A stretch of DNA of 64,000 nt from an uncultured bacterium (GCA_948467735.1 CAOKFN010000018.1:1-64000), one strand, 5' to 3'; shown: positions 36,799-45,693, numbered from the stretch's first letter. Notes: generated by a model from the sequence alone, not told the origin. Numbers and translations: made by a program.

Positions 36799-36926
36799 TC
36801 CGTTACCTCCAAATAAATTCGTTGTAGCTCTATTATAGTGCAGCTTTTCGTGAAATGCAAGGAGAGCTCCCCGCCGGGTCCCCGAGCCTTCGTCGGACTG
36901 TTCCGGCCCATCCTTTTATACAACTG

Positions 36927-36962
36927 AAAACGCATCTTCTCATATCCCTGATAGAAGATGCG
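36927..36962 (-). terminator. Rho-independent terminator
   Basis: CGCATCTTCT and AGAAGATGCG form a perfect 10-bp stem with a 12-base loop, followed on the minus strand by TTTT. It lies 50 bases past the stop of the CmpB-like gene and ahead of the lacI gene. Confidence 0.8.
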
Positions 36963-37011
36963 CCTAATCGTCCTATATTGCGGGGCGTTTCATACCGATA
37001 AATATAATTTC

Positions 37012-37584
37012 TTACCTGTGAGATTTGAATATGACAACCGCCCCTTTGTCCCGATGTTCTCTTCTGTAGTGCAGCGCCTTCAACACGGATGCCACGGTAT
37101 CTATGGCCAGCACCAGCGCGGCGGCGGCTATCACCGCCATGCCAATCTGCACGGGAATCCAATGTATCGTCCCCTCCACCATGGGCTGAACAACTCCAAG
37201 GGATAACACTGCCCCAAATCCAAAAAGTATCGCGTTTCTCAGACAAATCCTCCCTTGAAAATTAAACCGCACATGGGAGTAATCCCACCATCTGGCATTA
37301 AACAGCTTTTCAAGCAGCCAGCCGATGATGTATTCCACTACCGTACAGAAAACAATTCCACCGATAAAAATGGCAAGGTAGGATTTTTTAGCGTCCCCAA
37401 GCAGTATACACAAGCTCGGCATTCCAATTCCATAGAGCGGGCAGAGGGGTACATGCAGAAATCCTCTATTCTGAAATTCTCCCGCCTCTATCTTCATATC
37501 AATCACTTCGACCAGCCAGCCGGCCGCACCCCAAAAAAGGAATTGTAAAAACAGTTCATATAAACTATATCCGCCTATCAGCAT
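37012..37584 (-). CDS. Putative ABC-transporter type IV membrane protein (CmpB family)
   Basis: 190-residue membrane protein with about five hydrophobic segments. The opening YELFLQFLFWGAAGWLVEV and the motif RGFLHVPLCPLYGIG, then ARWWDYSHVRFNFQGRICL, are characteristic of the PF06541 family found in Clostridia. GAGGAAAAAAG precedes the ATG. The family has a transporter-like name but no proven substrate. It lies between spmB and a lacI gene and has its own terminator. Confidence 0.88.
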   Translation of the reverse strand: MLIGGYSLYELFLQFLFWGAAGWLVEVIDMKIEAGEFQNRGFLHVPLCPLYGIGMPSLCILLGDAKKSYLAIFIGGIVFCTVVEYIIGWLLEKLFNARWWDYSHVRFNFQGRICLRNAILFGFGAVLSLGVVQPMVEGTIHWIPVQIGMAVIAAAALVLAIDTVASVLKALHYRREHRDKGAVVIFKSHR

Positions 37585-37764
37585 TTTCTTTTTTCCTCAT
37601 TTGACATCCTTTGTTCCTTGAACAATTCTAACCGATATTCTTCACTATGTCAATCATCTTTGACTTCCAAATATTGCTCGGCAGATTTTCTTAAGATTTT
37701 GCTGTTTTATAATAACAGGAGGATATGTATGCCGACGCAGACTACTCACAACAAAATTAAGAAC

Positions 37765-38292
37765 CTACCCCATCCACCTAGCCATTACCACGCTGGCCGC
37801 CGTCCCCGCCAAAGTGGAGAGCAGTGCCCCGGCCAGAGTGTAACGGGTCTTTGTCACCTTTGCCGCCAGGAAGTAAACGCTCATCGTATAAAACACCGTC
37901 TCCGTACAACTCATCAAAATAGACGTCAGCATCCCCGCATAAGAATCCGGCCCGGAAGTCCGAAAGATATCCAGTACCAGCCCCGTTGCCGCAGAGGAAG
38001 AGAAAAGCTTCACCACAAGCAGCGGCATCAGCTGGGCAGGCAGACCTACGGCCGTGGTCACTGGCCCCAGCAGCATTCCCAGCATGTCAAAAAAACCGGA
38101 AGCCCGCAGCATTCCCACCGCCACAAGCAGCCCAATCAGCGTAGGCACTATGTCAACCACGATTTTCAGCCCGTCTTTTGCACCCTTTAAAAAAGTCTCA
38201 TAAACTTTTACCTTGGAGACAAATCCATATCCCACAATAAAAAAAATCAGTATCGGAATTACGATGTCCGAAAGATGCGCCAGCACATTCAT
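37765..38292 (-). CDS. spmB: Spore maturation protein B
   Basis: 175-residue membrane protein of full family length with the nucleoside-recognition (Gate) fold: GAKDGLKIVVDIVPTLIGLL, then LPLLVVKLFSSSAATGLVLD and SCTETVFYTMSVYF. SpmA and SpmB are needed for full spore-core dehydration in Bacillus and Clostridium. The ATG overlaps the stop of the spmA fragment (ATGA), so it is normally translated after spmA. With spmA broken upstream, its expression depends on readthrough or a new promoter. Confidence 0.93.
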   Translation of the reverse strand: MNVLAHLSDIVIPILIFFIVGYGFVSKVKVYETFLKGAKDGLKIVVDIVPTLIGLLVAVGMLRASGFFDMLGMLLGPVTTAVGLPAQLMPLLVVKLFSSSAATGLVLDIFRTSGPDSYAGMLTSILMSCTETVFYTMSVYFLAAKVTKTRYTLAGALLSTLAGTAASVVMARWMG

Positions 38293-38573
38293 ACCGCTTT
38301 CCCCCCTCTTCCCCTGCCGCCTGCGGACAATGATAAACTATCCTTTTGAGAATTCCCACAGCCAGTATTTCCTCTGCTGCCACGAAGGATTTCGGCTGCA
38401 TTAAAATCTCTTTTGTCCTTAGTCATATCATATGCCGCGCTGCCCTTTCCATGATCCTTCAGCTTACAATATACGACTGCGATAAAAGAGCTAAACAAAG
38501 TAGCCGCAATGGCCGGGACGATAATGGCCGTCGGGTTCGTGCTGCCATATTGCGCCCTATAGGCTGGTGTCAA
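38289..38573 (-). pseudogene. spmA: Spore maturation protein A, C-terminal fragment
   Basis: The frame reads LTPAYRAQYGSTNPTAIIVP and LFSSFIAVVYCKL, the last membrane part of SpmA, followed by a longer polar tail than usual. About 130 N-terminal residues are missing. The frame is closed by TGA 15-20 bases upstream of this point, and the sequence changes to recombinase-flanking DNA. It overlaps spmB as intact spmA does. The N-terminal part should lie at the other end of the inserted element, beyond this window. Confidence 0.85.
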
Positions 38574-38610
38574 GGTAGGACTAAAAATATTTCAACTTTT
38601 TTCAGTCAAA

Positions 38611-38632
38611 GCCCCCGCCGCAAGCAGCGGGG
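38611..38632 (-). terminator. GC-rich hairpin after recombinase 1
   Basis: CCCCGC and GCGGGG close an 8-base loop about 45 bases past the recombinase stop. There is no T run, so a terminator role is uncertain. A second GC-rich imperfect inverted repeat follows at 38640-38664. Confidence 0.4.
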
Positions 38633-38676
38633 CATTTGACCCTCGCGGCATTTTGCTCGCGGGAATAAATGACAAT

Positions 38677-40227
38677 TCACGCCTCCGCCTGGAACTTCCA
38701 CCTGATTTCTATCCTGTCTTCCCCATAAACCTCAACCCTTTCTATCAGTTCATCCACCAAATCCTTCGTCAGCCCGTCTGCCGCCAATATTGCAACCTTT
38801 CCCGCTTTTTCTTCCAACGCCTCTTGCATGACGGCAATCTCTGTCATCTGCCGTTCCAATTGATCCAGTTCTCTTTTACTGTCAGCCTCCTTCTTTGTCA
38901 GTTCCTCTTTCCTCACCACATACCCTTCCTGTGTGAGTTTTCCCTTTTTCCACTGATAATACAACTCTAAACGGCTGGCCTTGCAATGTTCTGTCTGCAT
39001 TTCCAAGGCCCTTTTTCTCTCTTTCATTTTAGAAACTGCTGATACTATCTGCATCTTTTTGCTCTGATGTGCCTCACTCTCCTCACGGTATGTCTCCGCC
39101 AGCTTCTGCAATACGCTCCAGACCGCTTTTTCCAGCGGCTCTAATTCTATTTTCAGATAAGAACCACAGCCGCTTCCCATGCGGCAATAATAATACTTCT
39201 TTCTGACTGTGTGCTTCAGGCTCATACTATAGCCACAACAGCCGCACTTCACTTTCCCCTTTAAAGGTGAGGGATTCTCTTCTTTTTTATAAGGCTTCCT
39301 TTTTCCCCTTACCCTGACTGCTTTCTGGGCTTCCCGGAACAGTTCCTCCGTAACAAGACTTTCATGATGTCCTTCGATTTTGACATACTCTGATTCCTCA
39401 TTTTTTTTGCTCTCCCTGGGCCTTACTGTTGATAGTTTGCGCCCAATGAAAGTTCCAATGTAAACCTCATTCCGGATAATAATGCCAACCTGGGATGCAT
39501 TCCACAAATTACTCTTTTCGTTTTTAAACTCATAGTTGGCATTTACCTTTTGATTCTTATATACCCCCGGCGTGGGGATTTTGTCTCTGTTCAGCTTTCC
39601 GGCTATCTGCAGGGATGTATTCCCCTCTGCGGCATAATGAAATATTTTTTTAACAACCTGCGCTGCCTCCGGGTCAGGAAGATAAACCTCACTTTTCTTG
39701 TTCCCCCGCATATATCCGTATGGCACATCCCCGCCGGAATAAGCCCCTCTCTCCTGCATCAGCTTCTTGACGGACTTAATTTTTTTGGATAAATCCCGGC
39801 TGTATAAATCGTGCATCAAATTCCGGAATCCAATATCCAGACCGGCCGGATTCTTAAAGCTGTCGAAGTTGTCAGCCACAGCAATAAAACGCACCCCAAG
39901 AAAAGGGAAAATCTGTTCAATATAATCCCCTGCTTCAATGTAATTCCTTCCAAACCGGGAAAGATCTTTCACGATAATGCAGATTATTTTTTTCTCTTTT
40001 ACTTCTTTTAGCAGGCTCTGCATTCCGGGGCGGTCAAAACTCACCCCGGAAACCCCATCATCCACAAATTCCTTTACCGGATACTGTGACAGTTCATCAT
40101 GGCTTCTAATATAATGCTCTAACACGCTTCTCTGGTTCAGGATGCTGTTACTTTCCCTCTTTGCCTCTCCAAGGTCTTCATCATCGTCAGATATTCTAAG
40201 ATACTTCGCCAGATATCCCTTGTCCAT
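38677..40227 (-). CDS. Large serine recombinase 1
   Basis: 516 residues. The catalytic domain has nucleophile Ser13 in YLRISDDDE and VDDGVSGVSFDRPGMQSLL, VKDLSRFGRNYIEAGDYIE. It is followed by the recombinase domain (about 165-280), a zinc ribbon (KCGCCGYSM, then YCRMGSGC) and a coiled coil. This is the TnpX/TndX-like arrangement. ATG 40227 is preferred over a TTG seven codons upstream. It is the recombinase nearest the spmA junction and the last of three in a row. It joins and excises circular element DNA, alone or with its neighbours. Confidence 0.93.
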   Translation of the reverse strand: MDKGYLAKYLRISDDDEDLGEAKRESNSILNQRSVLEHYIRSHDELSQYPVKEFVDDGVSGVSFDRPGMQSLLKEVKEKKIICIIVKDLSRFGRNYIEAGDYIEQIFPFLGVRFIAVADNFDSFKNPAGLDIGFRNLMHDLYSRDLSKKIKSVKKLMQERGAYSGGDVPYGYMRGNKKSEVYLPDPEAAQVVKKIFHYAAEGNTSLQIAGKLNRDKIPTPGVYKNQKVNANYEFKNEKSNLWNASQVGIIIRNEVYIGTFIGRKLSTVRPRESKKNEESEYVKIEGHHESLVTEELFREAQKAVRVRGKRKPYKKEENPSPLKGKVKCGCCGYSMSLKHTVRKKYYYCRMGSGCGSYLKIELEPLEKAVWSVLQKLAETYREESEAHQSKKMQIVSAVSKMKERKRALEMQTEHCKASRLELYYQWKKGKLTQEGYVVRKEELTKKEADSKRELDQLERQMTEIAVMQEALEEKAGKVAILAADGLTKDLVDELIERVEVYGEDRIEIRWKFQAEA

Positions 40228-40311
40228 CTGCACCAGCCCCCTATTCAAAATTGCCGCTCACGGCAATCTATTCCGCATGTGCCCGTACAATGCCCATGCT
40301 GTTTTCTTGTC

Positions 40312-41985
40312 CTAATGCTGCGCTTCCTCAAACCATTTCGCCACAATGTCCGAAAACGCATATGTAATCTCTATCTGCTCCTGAGACACCACCATGATTT
40401 TCTCAATCAGAGAAACAAGCAGCGCGAGCGGTATATCCCCGCTTTTTAATTCAAAAAAGCCTTCCGGGTACTCCTGCATGGTCTCTATGGCCTCTTTTTC
40501 TGCCGGGGCAGCGAACCCCGTCTCTTTTATTTTCTTTTCACATTGAGCCTGGCACTCTGTCAGCCTTTCCCATTCCCCCTCAAAGTCCTCCTGTTCCAGC
40601 ATCCCTCTCTTCAAGTCTGCATAAAGTCCCTGTTTCTGTTTCCTGATCAGTCGGATCTCCTCTTCCATGTCTTTCTTCCCTGCTATATTCTGCCGTTCTC
40701 TGCAACCTCCCTCAGCATCAGCCGGCCGCGTCCACTGTTCCCGCAGCGATCCGAGAAGCTGTATCTGTTTTTCTGCGGCTTCCCTTACGGCATCCATCAA
40801 TGGGGCCTCCCGGATATAAGTCTGTCTGCAGTCCCCATCCAGCATCCGCCTCCGTGCATCACAATAAAAATGGTAAGTCCTTACCCCTTTTGTGACCCTG
40901 CTTCTCCGGAACATCCTCCTGCCGCATCCCGCACAGTAAATTTTCTCACGTAGCGGATTCTCAGCTTGAGGGATATCCGCATGGGCCTCCATCCGTTCCT
41001 TATATTTTCTCCGGCTCTCCTCCGCCATTTTCACTGTAACATGGAACAGTTCCTCTGTTACCAATGGCTCATGGGTATTTTCAGCTATTTTCCATTCTTC
41101 CCTGGGCAGACGCTTCCCTTTTCCATTATCCTTAAAATAGCTGGAACTCGACTTGCCCTGCACCGTATGCCCAAGATATACCGGATTAGTCGCAATCTCG
41201 GAAATATGCTCGGATTTCCACTTTGCGTTTTGACATTTACTATAAGATTTCTCCCCATTCATAAACCGGTATAGCCCCGGGGAAGGTATTGCCAGTGCGT
41301 TTAAGCTGTCAGCGATCCATGTACAGCTTTTCCCTGCGGCGCGCCATGCAAATATTTTTCTGACCACACATGCTGCTTCCGGGTCAACGGCCATCTTCCT
41401 TTTGTTCTCCTGTGACCGCTTATATCCATAAGGGAAAGTACCGCCGGTATATTCTCCATTCTCCTGCATTGCTTTCCTTGCCTGTATCACTTTCCTCGAA
41501 ATATCCCGCGCATAATATTCATTCACAATATTAGTCAGCGAATTCATCAGCATATCATTCTGGAAAGTATTCTTCATACTGTCAAAATCGTCATTGACAG
41601 CAACCACCCTCACGCCAAGAAACGGGAATATTTTTTCCATATAGTTCCCCACTTCTATGTAGTTCCTTCCCATGCGGGAAAAATCTTTTACGACAATACA
41701 GTTTATTCTGCCGGACTTGATATCCGCAAGCAGCCTCTGCCATCCCTCCCGTTCAAAATTAGTTCCTGTCATCCCATTATCCACATAGGTATCAATTATC
41801 TGGAAATCCTCTTTCCTGCTCTCCACAAATCCCTTTAAAAATGCAATCTGGTTCTGTATGGAATCTCCCTGGACACAATGATTGTCCTCCACAGACAGCC
41901 TTACATAAAGTCCGGCCTGGCTTATGGACAGGGCGGCCAGCATCGGTTCCAGTTTCCTTGTACTCTTTCTGCTTTTCCGTGCCAT
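40312..41985 (-). CDS. Large serine recombinase 2
   Basis: 557 residues. Nucleophile Ser31 in LYVRLSVEDNH, then VDNGMTGTNFEREGWQRLL and VKDFSRMGRNYIEVGNYME. The zinc ribbon is YCAGCGRRMF with distal YCDARRRMLDGDC, and a coiled-coil segment follows. ATG 41985 has GAGGGAGGGGGAGCG before it; the longer frame overlaps recombinase 3 and lacks domain character. It begins 13 bases after the recombinase 3 stop, so they share an mRNA. Clearly a paralogue rather than a recent copy of its neighbours. Confidence 0.93.
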   Translation of the reverse strand: MARKSRKSTRKLEPMLAALSISQAGLYVRLSVEDNHCVQGDSIQNQIAFLKGFVESRKEDFQIIDTYVDNGMTGTNFEREGWQRLLADIKSGRINCIVVKDFSRMGRNYIEVGNYMEKIFPFLGVRVVAVNDDFDSMKNTFQNDMLMNSLTNIVNEYYARDISRKVIQARKAMQENGEYTGGTFPYGYKRSQENKRKMAVDPEAACVVRKIFAWRAAGKSCTWIADSLNALAIPSPGLYRFMNGEKSYSKCQNAKWKSEHISEIATNPVYLGHTVQGKSSSSYFKDNGKGKRLPREEWKIAENTHEPLVTEELFHVTVKMAEESRRKYKERMEAHADIPQAENPLREKIYCAGCGRRMFRRSRVTKGVRTYHFYCDARRRMLDGDCRQTYIREAPLMDAVREAAEKQIQLLGSLREQWTRPADAEGGCRERQNIAGKKDMEEEIRLIRKQKQGLYADLKRGMLEQEDFEGEWERLTECQAQCEKKIKETGFAAPAEKEAIETMQEYPEGFFELKSGDIPLALLVSLIEKIMVVSQEQIEITYAFSDIVAKWFEEAQH

Positions 41986-41998
41986 CGCTCCCCCTCCC

Positions 41999-43729
41999 TC
42001 ACCCTTTTGCAGTTTGGCCTGCCAAAATATCGGCCGCATCATCCTTCTTTTCCCGGCCGCACTGTGCCCGGTACTTGCACAGCTCCTCATATTCAGAACG
42101 AAACTTAAACAAGACCTCTATCCTGTCCTTATCAAAAACCCTGATCTCTTCCACCAGCTTCAGCAGCAGTTCCCTTGATAATTCCTCAAATCCACGATAC
42201 CGGATAAATTGTTCTGCCCACTGCATCTTATCTTTACTGCTTTCCGCTGTCTTTTGTATCTCCTCCTGTAGGACTTCTATTTCATGCTCCAGCATGTTTA
42301 TTTCTTCCTTGAAAGCCGCTTTTAGTTCCATATATTCTTCTTTCGTCAAGACACCGGCTTTATAATCCTGATAAGCCTCTATGGAAAGCTGCTGTCTGCC
42401 CTGTATCTCCATCTCCTTATCCGTGACAGCCGTCTGCATCTTTCCGGATAAATAACCGTTATAGGGTATTCCCTCCACAAGCTGCGTCATCCGGCTTAAT
42501 TCAAATATCTTCTCTATATGGAGGTTTACCACCTTCAATACCACTTTTTCAAATGCCTGCTGGGAAATACCCTTGTTATTGCTGCATCCATTTTTATTTT
42601 TATTTTCCACGCAGACCAGATACACATACTTTTTCCCACCGGCCGGAACCGTTTTCCTGGTCATGTTTCCGCCGCAGAAACCGCATTTTACAATCCCGGA
42701 GAAAAGATAAAGCGACTGCTCCTTGGGCGCTACCCTTGTGTCCACCCCAAAGGCTTCTTTGACCGCCAGGAAATCTTCTTTGGATATGATAGCTTCATGG
42801 CTGTCCTCGCACCGTATCCAGTCCTTTTCCTCTTTCCTCGTCCGCTTTTTTACCTTGTAATTGGGTGAAGATGTCTTCCCCTGCAATAGCGCTCCCGTAT
42901 ATATTTCATTCTGCAAAATATAATTGACGGTGTATGCCTGCCACTTAAGAACTGCTTTCCTGCGGAAGCCGCTGTGGAAATGCTCCCCATTTTCATGCTT
43001 GTACTCCATAGGTGTGGGAATCCCCAATTCATTCAGCTTTTCAGCTATCCGCTCACCGCTCATGCCCCCCATTTTCCATTTAAATATCTGGCGTACTACA
43101 GAGGCCGCCTTTTCATCCACAACCAGTTTATTCTTATCATCAGGGGATTTCTTATAGCCATAAGGCGCAAAGGAACCAATATACTGCCCGTTTTTTCTCT
43201 TGATATCCAGATGGCTCCGTATCTTGATGGAGATATCACGACAGTAAGCATCATTGATCAGATTCTTGAACGGAATCAGCATCTCCTCCGCACCGCTTAT
43301 CCCGGAAGCCGTATCAATATTGTCATTGATTGCAATAAACCTCACTCCCAGATATGGAAATATCTTCTCGATATAACGCCCCGCCTCTATATAATCCCTG
43401 CCAAACCTGGACAGATCCTTTACAATGACACAGTTCACCCTGCCGGTTTTAATATCCTCCAGCATTTCCTTAAATGCCGGACGCTCAAAACTAACCCCGG
43501 AGAAACCGTCATCCACTTTTTCCTTATAGAGTTGAATATCGGGATGCGCTTTCAGAAATTCTTGTACCAAAGCCCGCTGATTCACAATGCTGTCACTTTC
43601 CGCCTTGTCCTTGCCTCCAACGGAGGCAATGCCTCCTCCAGAGGGAATACCCCCTGCGGAGGCATTATCTTCCCGTGACAAACGAAAATAAGCGTCAGCT
43701 ATATAGACACTATTTAGAATTGCATTCAT
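41999..43729 (-). CDS. Large serine recombinase 3
   Basis: 576 residues and first of the three. Nucleophile Ser18 in AYFRLSRED, VDDGFSGVSFERPAFKEML and VKDLSRFGRDYIEAGRYIE. Zinc ribbon KCGFCGGNM with distal Cys pair; long coiled coil. Residues about 22-38 (SAGGIPSGGGIASVGG) are a Gly/Ser insertion between the catalytic serine and the conserved ESDSIVNQR, made of short DNA repeats. GAGGTGATCAT precedes the ATG. An inverted repeat and an extended -10 box lie just upstream, so expression of all three may be controlled here. Confidence 0.93.
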   Translation of the reverse strand: MNAILNSVYIADAYFRLSREDNASAGGIPSGGGIASVGGKDKAESDSIVNQRALVQEFLKAHPDIQLYKEKVDDGFSGVSFERPAFKEMLEDIKTGRVNCVIVKDLSRFGRDYIEAGRYIEKIFPYLGVRFIAINDNIDTASGISGAEEMLIPFKNLINDAYCRDISIKIRSHLDIKRKNGQYIGSFAPYGYKKSPDDKNKLVVDEKAASVVRQIFKWKMGGMSGERIAEKLNELGIPTPMEYKHENGEHFHSGFRRKAVLKWQAYTVNYILQNEIYTGALLQGKTSSPNYKVKKRTRKEEKDWIRCEDSHEAIISKEDFLAVKEAFGVDTRVAPKEQSLYLFSGIVKCGFCGGNMTRKTVPAGGKKYVYLVCVENKNKNGCSNNKGISQQAFEKVVLKVVNLHIEKIFELSRMTQLVEGIPYNGYLSGKMQTAVTDKEMEIQGRQQLSIEAYQDYKAGVLTKEEYMELKAAFKEEINMLEHEIEVLQEEIQKTAESSKDKMQWAEQFIRYRGFEELSRELLLKLVEEIRVFDKDRIEVLFKFRSEYEELCKYRAQCGREKKDDAADILAGQTAKG

Positions 43730-43740
43730 ATGATCACCTC

Positions 43741-43770
43741 AAATAGTTTATTTGACCTTATAAACTATTT
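43741..43770. promoter_or_regulatory. Perfect 10-bp inverted repeat before the recombinase operon
   Basis: AAATAGTTTA (43741-43750) and TAAACTATTT (43761-43770) are perfect inverted copies ten bases apart, between the likely start site and the ribosome binding site of recombinase 3. It is a candidate repressor or recombinase binding site. Confidence 0.65.
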
Positions 43771-43792
43771 GGGCTTTATTTAGTCCGATATC

Positions 43793-43801
43793 AGTATAGC
43801 A
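43793..43801 (-). promoter_or_regulatory. Extended -10 promoter of the recombinase operon
   Basis: TGCTATACT on the minus strand, with a poor -35 box. Transcription would start near 43786. Confidence 0.5.
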
Positions 43802-43966
43802 TACCGGCATGGGTAAGTCCATCATTTTACAAGGTTATTTTCTCATGTTAGCTACGGTTCACTCCGTTCACAGTAATAAGCCTTCTGCAAAGGCTTTAGG
43901 CACACAAAACGCCAACTGCAGGCATCTTGACACCCAGCAGTCTCGGGTTTGTCACGCAAAAAGCAC

Positions 43967-43987
43967 GTAAAAACACCTCGCGGTGTT
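43967..43987 (-). terminator. Rho-independent terminator
   Basis: AACACC-GCGA-GGTGTT followed by TTTT on the minus strand. It would end transcripts of the small element genes at 44173-44639. The rest of 43802-44172 shows no gene. Confidence 0.65.
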
Positions 43988-44172
43988 ACGAGTGAACAGT
44001 AACCCGTAATTCTACCATCCATTTATAAACTAGCGGAATATAAGTTTTCACCAATAAGCCAAGACCCTTACCAACAACTTATGGTTCTGCCTGCCCCGCA
44101 TAAAATCGGTTATCTGCCCAAACTACGCTGCCTAATTCTATCGTCTTTATATCCATTCCTACCTCACCACCG

Positions 44173-44421
44173 CTATACTGATTGAAAATAACCGGCCAGT
44201 TTATCATCCAGAGTCTCACCCGACTGTGAGAAACTCATTTTTACCACAATACCATTACACTGGACACAGTAGGGATTTTTTACCTGGTTCACATAATCGG
44301 AAATCCTTTCCTCCCTGCTTCTCGACCTGTCTATTTTTACATCCCTTATATCCACCAGCGATTCCTTCGGAACTGTACGGACATCCACCTCTGCCAGTTC
44401 CCTTAAAGTCTGTATATCCAT
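44173..44421 (-). CDS. Small conjugative-element protein (DUF6870-like)
   Basis: 82 residues. The pattern EVDVRTVPKESLVDIRDVKI, ERISDYVNQVKNPYC and ending in a conserved VVKMSFSQSGETLDD matches a family I know as DUF6870, present in firmicute mobile elements; the name is from memory. No signal or membrane part. ATG 44421 has GGGGGAAGG seven bases away. It overlaps the previous gene by 19 bases, so the two are coupled. Function unknown. Confidence 0.72.
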   Translation of the reverse strand: MDIQTLRELAEVDVRTVPKESLVDIRDVKIDRSRSREERISDYVNQVKNPYCVQCNGIVVKMSFSQSGETLDDKLAGYFQSV

Positions 44422-44639
44422 CCACATACCTTCCCCCTGCACATTATGCAGGAAACGCTAACGTCATTTCCTACAAAAATATATTTCTGATCGCCTGTCC
44501 AATATTCCTTTTCCAACATATGCAGAGCCTCCCGGCTGTGATATGACTTTATCCTATGCGTTTCTTCAACCAACACCCTCCACAAACGGTGCAAAATTAA
44601 TCTATACTTACCGTATTTTCCAACTGCCAAAGCCTCCAT
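44403..44639 (-). CDS. Small conjugative-element protein, unknown
   Basis: 78 residues, hydrophilic, with a basic N-terminal helix (KYGKYRLILHRLWRVLVEE) and a compact C-terminus (KYIFVGNDVSVSC). Not recognised. The overlap of its end with the DUF6870-like gene start is the pattern seen between co-translated genes and is the main support for it. No strong ribosome binding site was picked out. Confidence 0.5.
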   Translation of the reverse strand: MEALAVGKYGKYRLILHRLWRVLVEETHRIKSYHSREALHMLEKEYWTGDQKYIFVGNDVSVSCIMCRGKVCGWIYRL

Positions 44640-45337
44640 ACAGAGATTTGATTTGCTGGCCGTTTACTCCCGCTGCCTCTAATAAATATAACCCCACACA
44701 ACATACCAGGTTCACGTTTCACCGCTTTCCCATGACATACACAGTATGCCATTGTATGCATTTTAATTTTCTCACCACCGGTGTGGGACGGAGTATGTAG
44801 GACTGGCCCTGCGGCCTCCTGGCACCCTGCAGTACCCTTTCCCGCTGCAGCATGTCCCGGGCCAGTGCCCGGCCGCCGTACTCTCTTCCGGCTGAGGTAT
44901 CATTATCATCTGACTTTTCTGGCTTTCTTTACAACAACATTTCCATATCCATCACCGATAATCAATTCACTGTTATTAATGGATGACCGCCATTAACTGC
45001 CCATGCCGGGGTGCCGCTCATATTTTTTCTTCTTCTATTACGATTCCTTGTTCGATCTGCTGACTGACCTTTCCACTTTCCGTCCGTCAAATTGCAGACA
45101 AATATTTCATGGCGAAGCTGAATCCCCTCATCATCCGGCAACAATATCCCCGGATGCGTCAGATTCTTTTTGTCCTTAAAGATATTTTTTATTGCCCAAA
45201 CAGCAAATGTTCCAAAATATCACCATACTGATATTTAGTTTTCAAGGTACAATCAAACTGGCAATTGCCAATCTGCCAAAGAACACCTGACCCACAAGCA
45301 GATGTACTTTGGCAGACTCCAATAACCTGCTTTCTTT
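44640..45337 (-). other. Degenerate element region without an intact gene
   Basis: Several broken frames occur on the minus strand. The clearest runs from about 45220 to 44962 and includes KNLTHPGILLPDDEGIQLRH and EIFVCNLTDGKWKG, but has no start codon and seems to shift frame near 45050. A second frame (45189-45446) overlaps the XRE gene. They look like leftovers of element genes. Confidence 0.4.
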
Positions 45338-45670
45338 CTACGTCACCAATTGTATATTCTGTGCCATCGCCTCCAGAATATTTGTCATAAATACTGCCTG
45401 CGCCTCTGTGCTGCTTAACAGAATTGCCTGTACTTTCTCGGCACACTTCTCCTGGACGGTTTCTATTTCTTTATGTATGACCATATCCGCATCTAAAATA
45501 TCCAACAGTTTTTGATAGGTACCGATTCCTGGTCTTCTGGAACCCGCTTCAATCTTTTCCAAGTGGGAAACGCTTATTCCTATCTTCTCTGCCAGTTGCT
45601 CCTTTGTAATATTGCGCGATTTCCGTAACTCTTTGACAGCTTTCCCAATATCGATACCATCCGTATGCAT
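45338..45670 (-). CDS. XRE family helix-turn-helix regulator
   Basis: 110 residues. The HTH_3 domain spans about residues 10-65: AVKELRKSRNITKEQLAEKI, VSHLEKIEAGSRRPGIGTYQ. The C-terminal 40 residues are helical and may dimerise. GGAGGGATGGA precedes the ATG, and a near-consensus promoter lies close upstream. It is separated from the BREX operon by that operon's terminator, so it more likely regulates element functions, such as recombination or the small genes that follow. Confidence 0.9.
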   Translation of the reverse strand: MHTDGIDIGKAVKELRKSRNITKEQLAEKIGISVSHLEKIEAGSRRPGIGTYQKLLDILDADMVIHKEIETVQEKCAEKVQAILLSSTEAQAVFMTNILEAMAQNIQLVT

Positions 45671-45693
45671 TCCATCCCTCCATTTGTACGTTG

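Noticed and set aside
37729..38190. Plus-strand gene starting at the good ribosome binding site at 37729
   Set aside because: Its frame is almost wholly antisense to spmB and shows no protein-like pattern; kept only as a regulatory observation.
45189..45446. 85-residue Gly/Ser-rich minus-strand frame
   Set aside because: A large part overlaps the XRE gene in another frame and it lacks a ribosome binding site.
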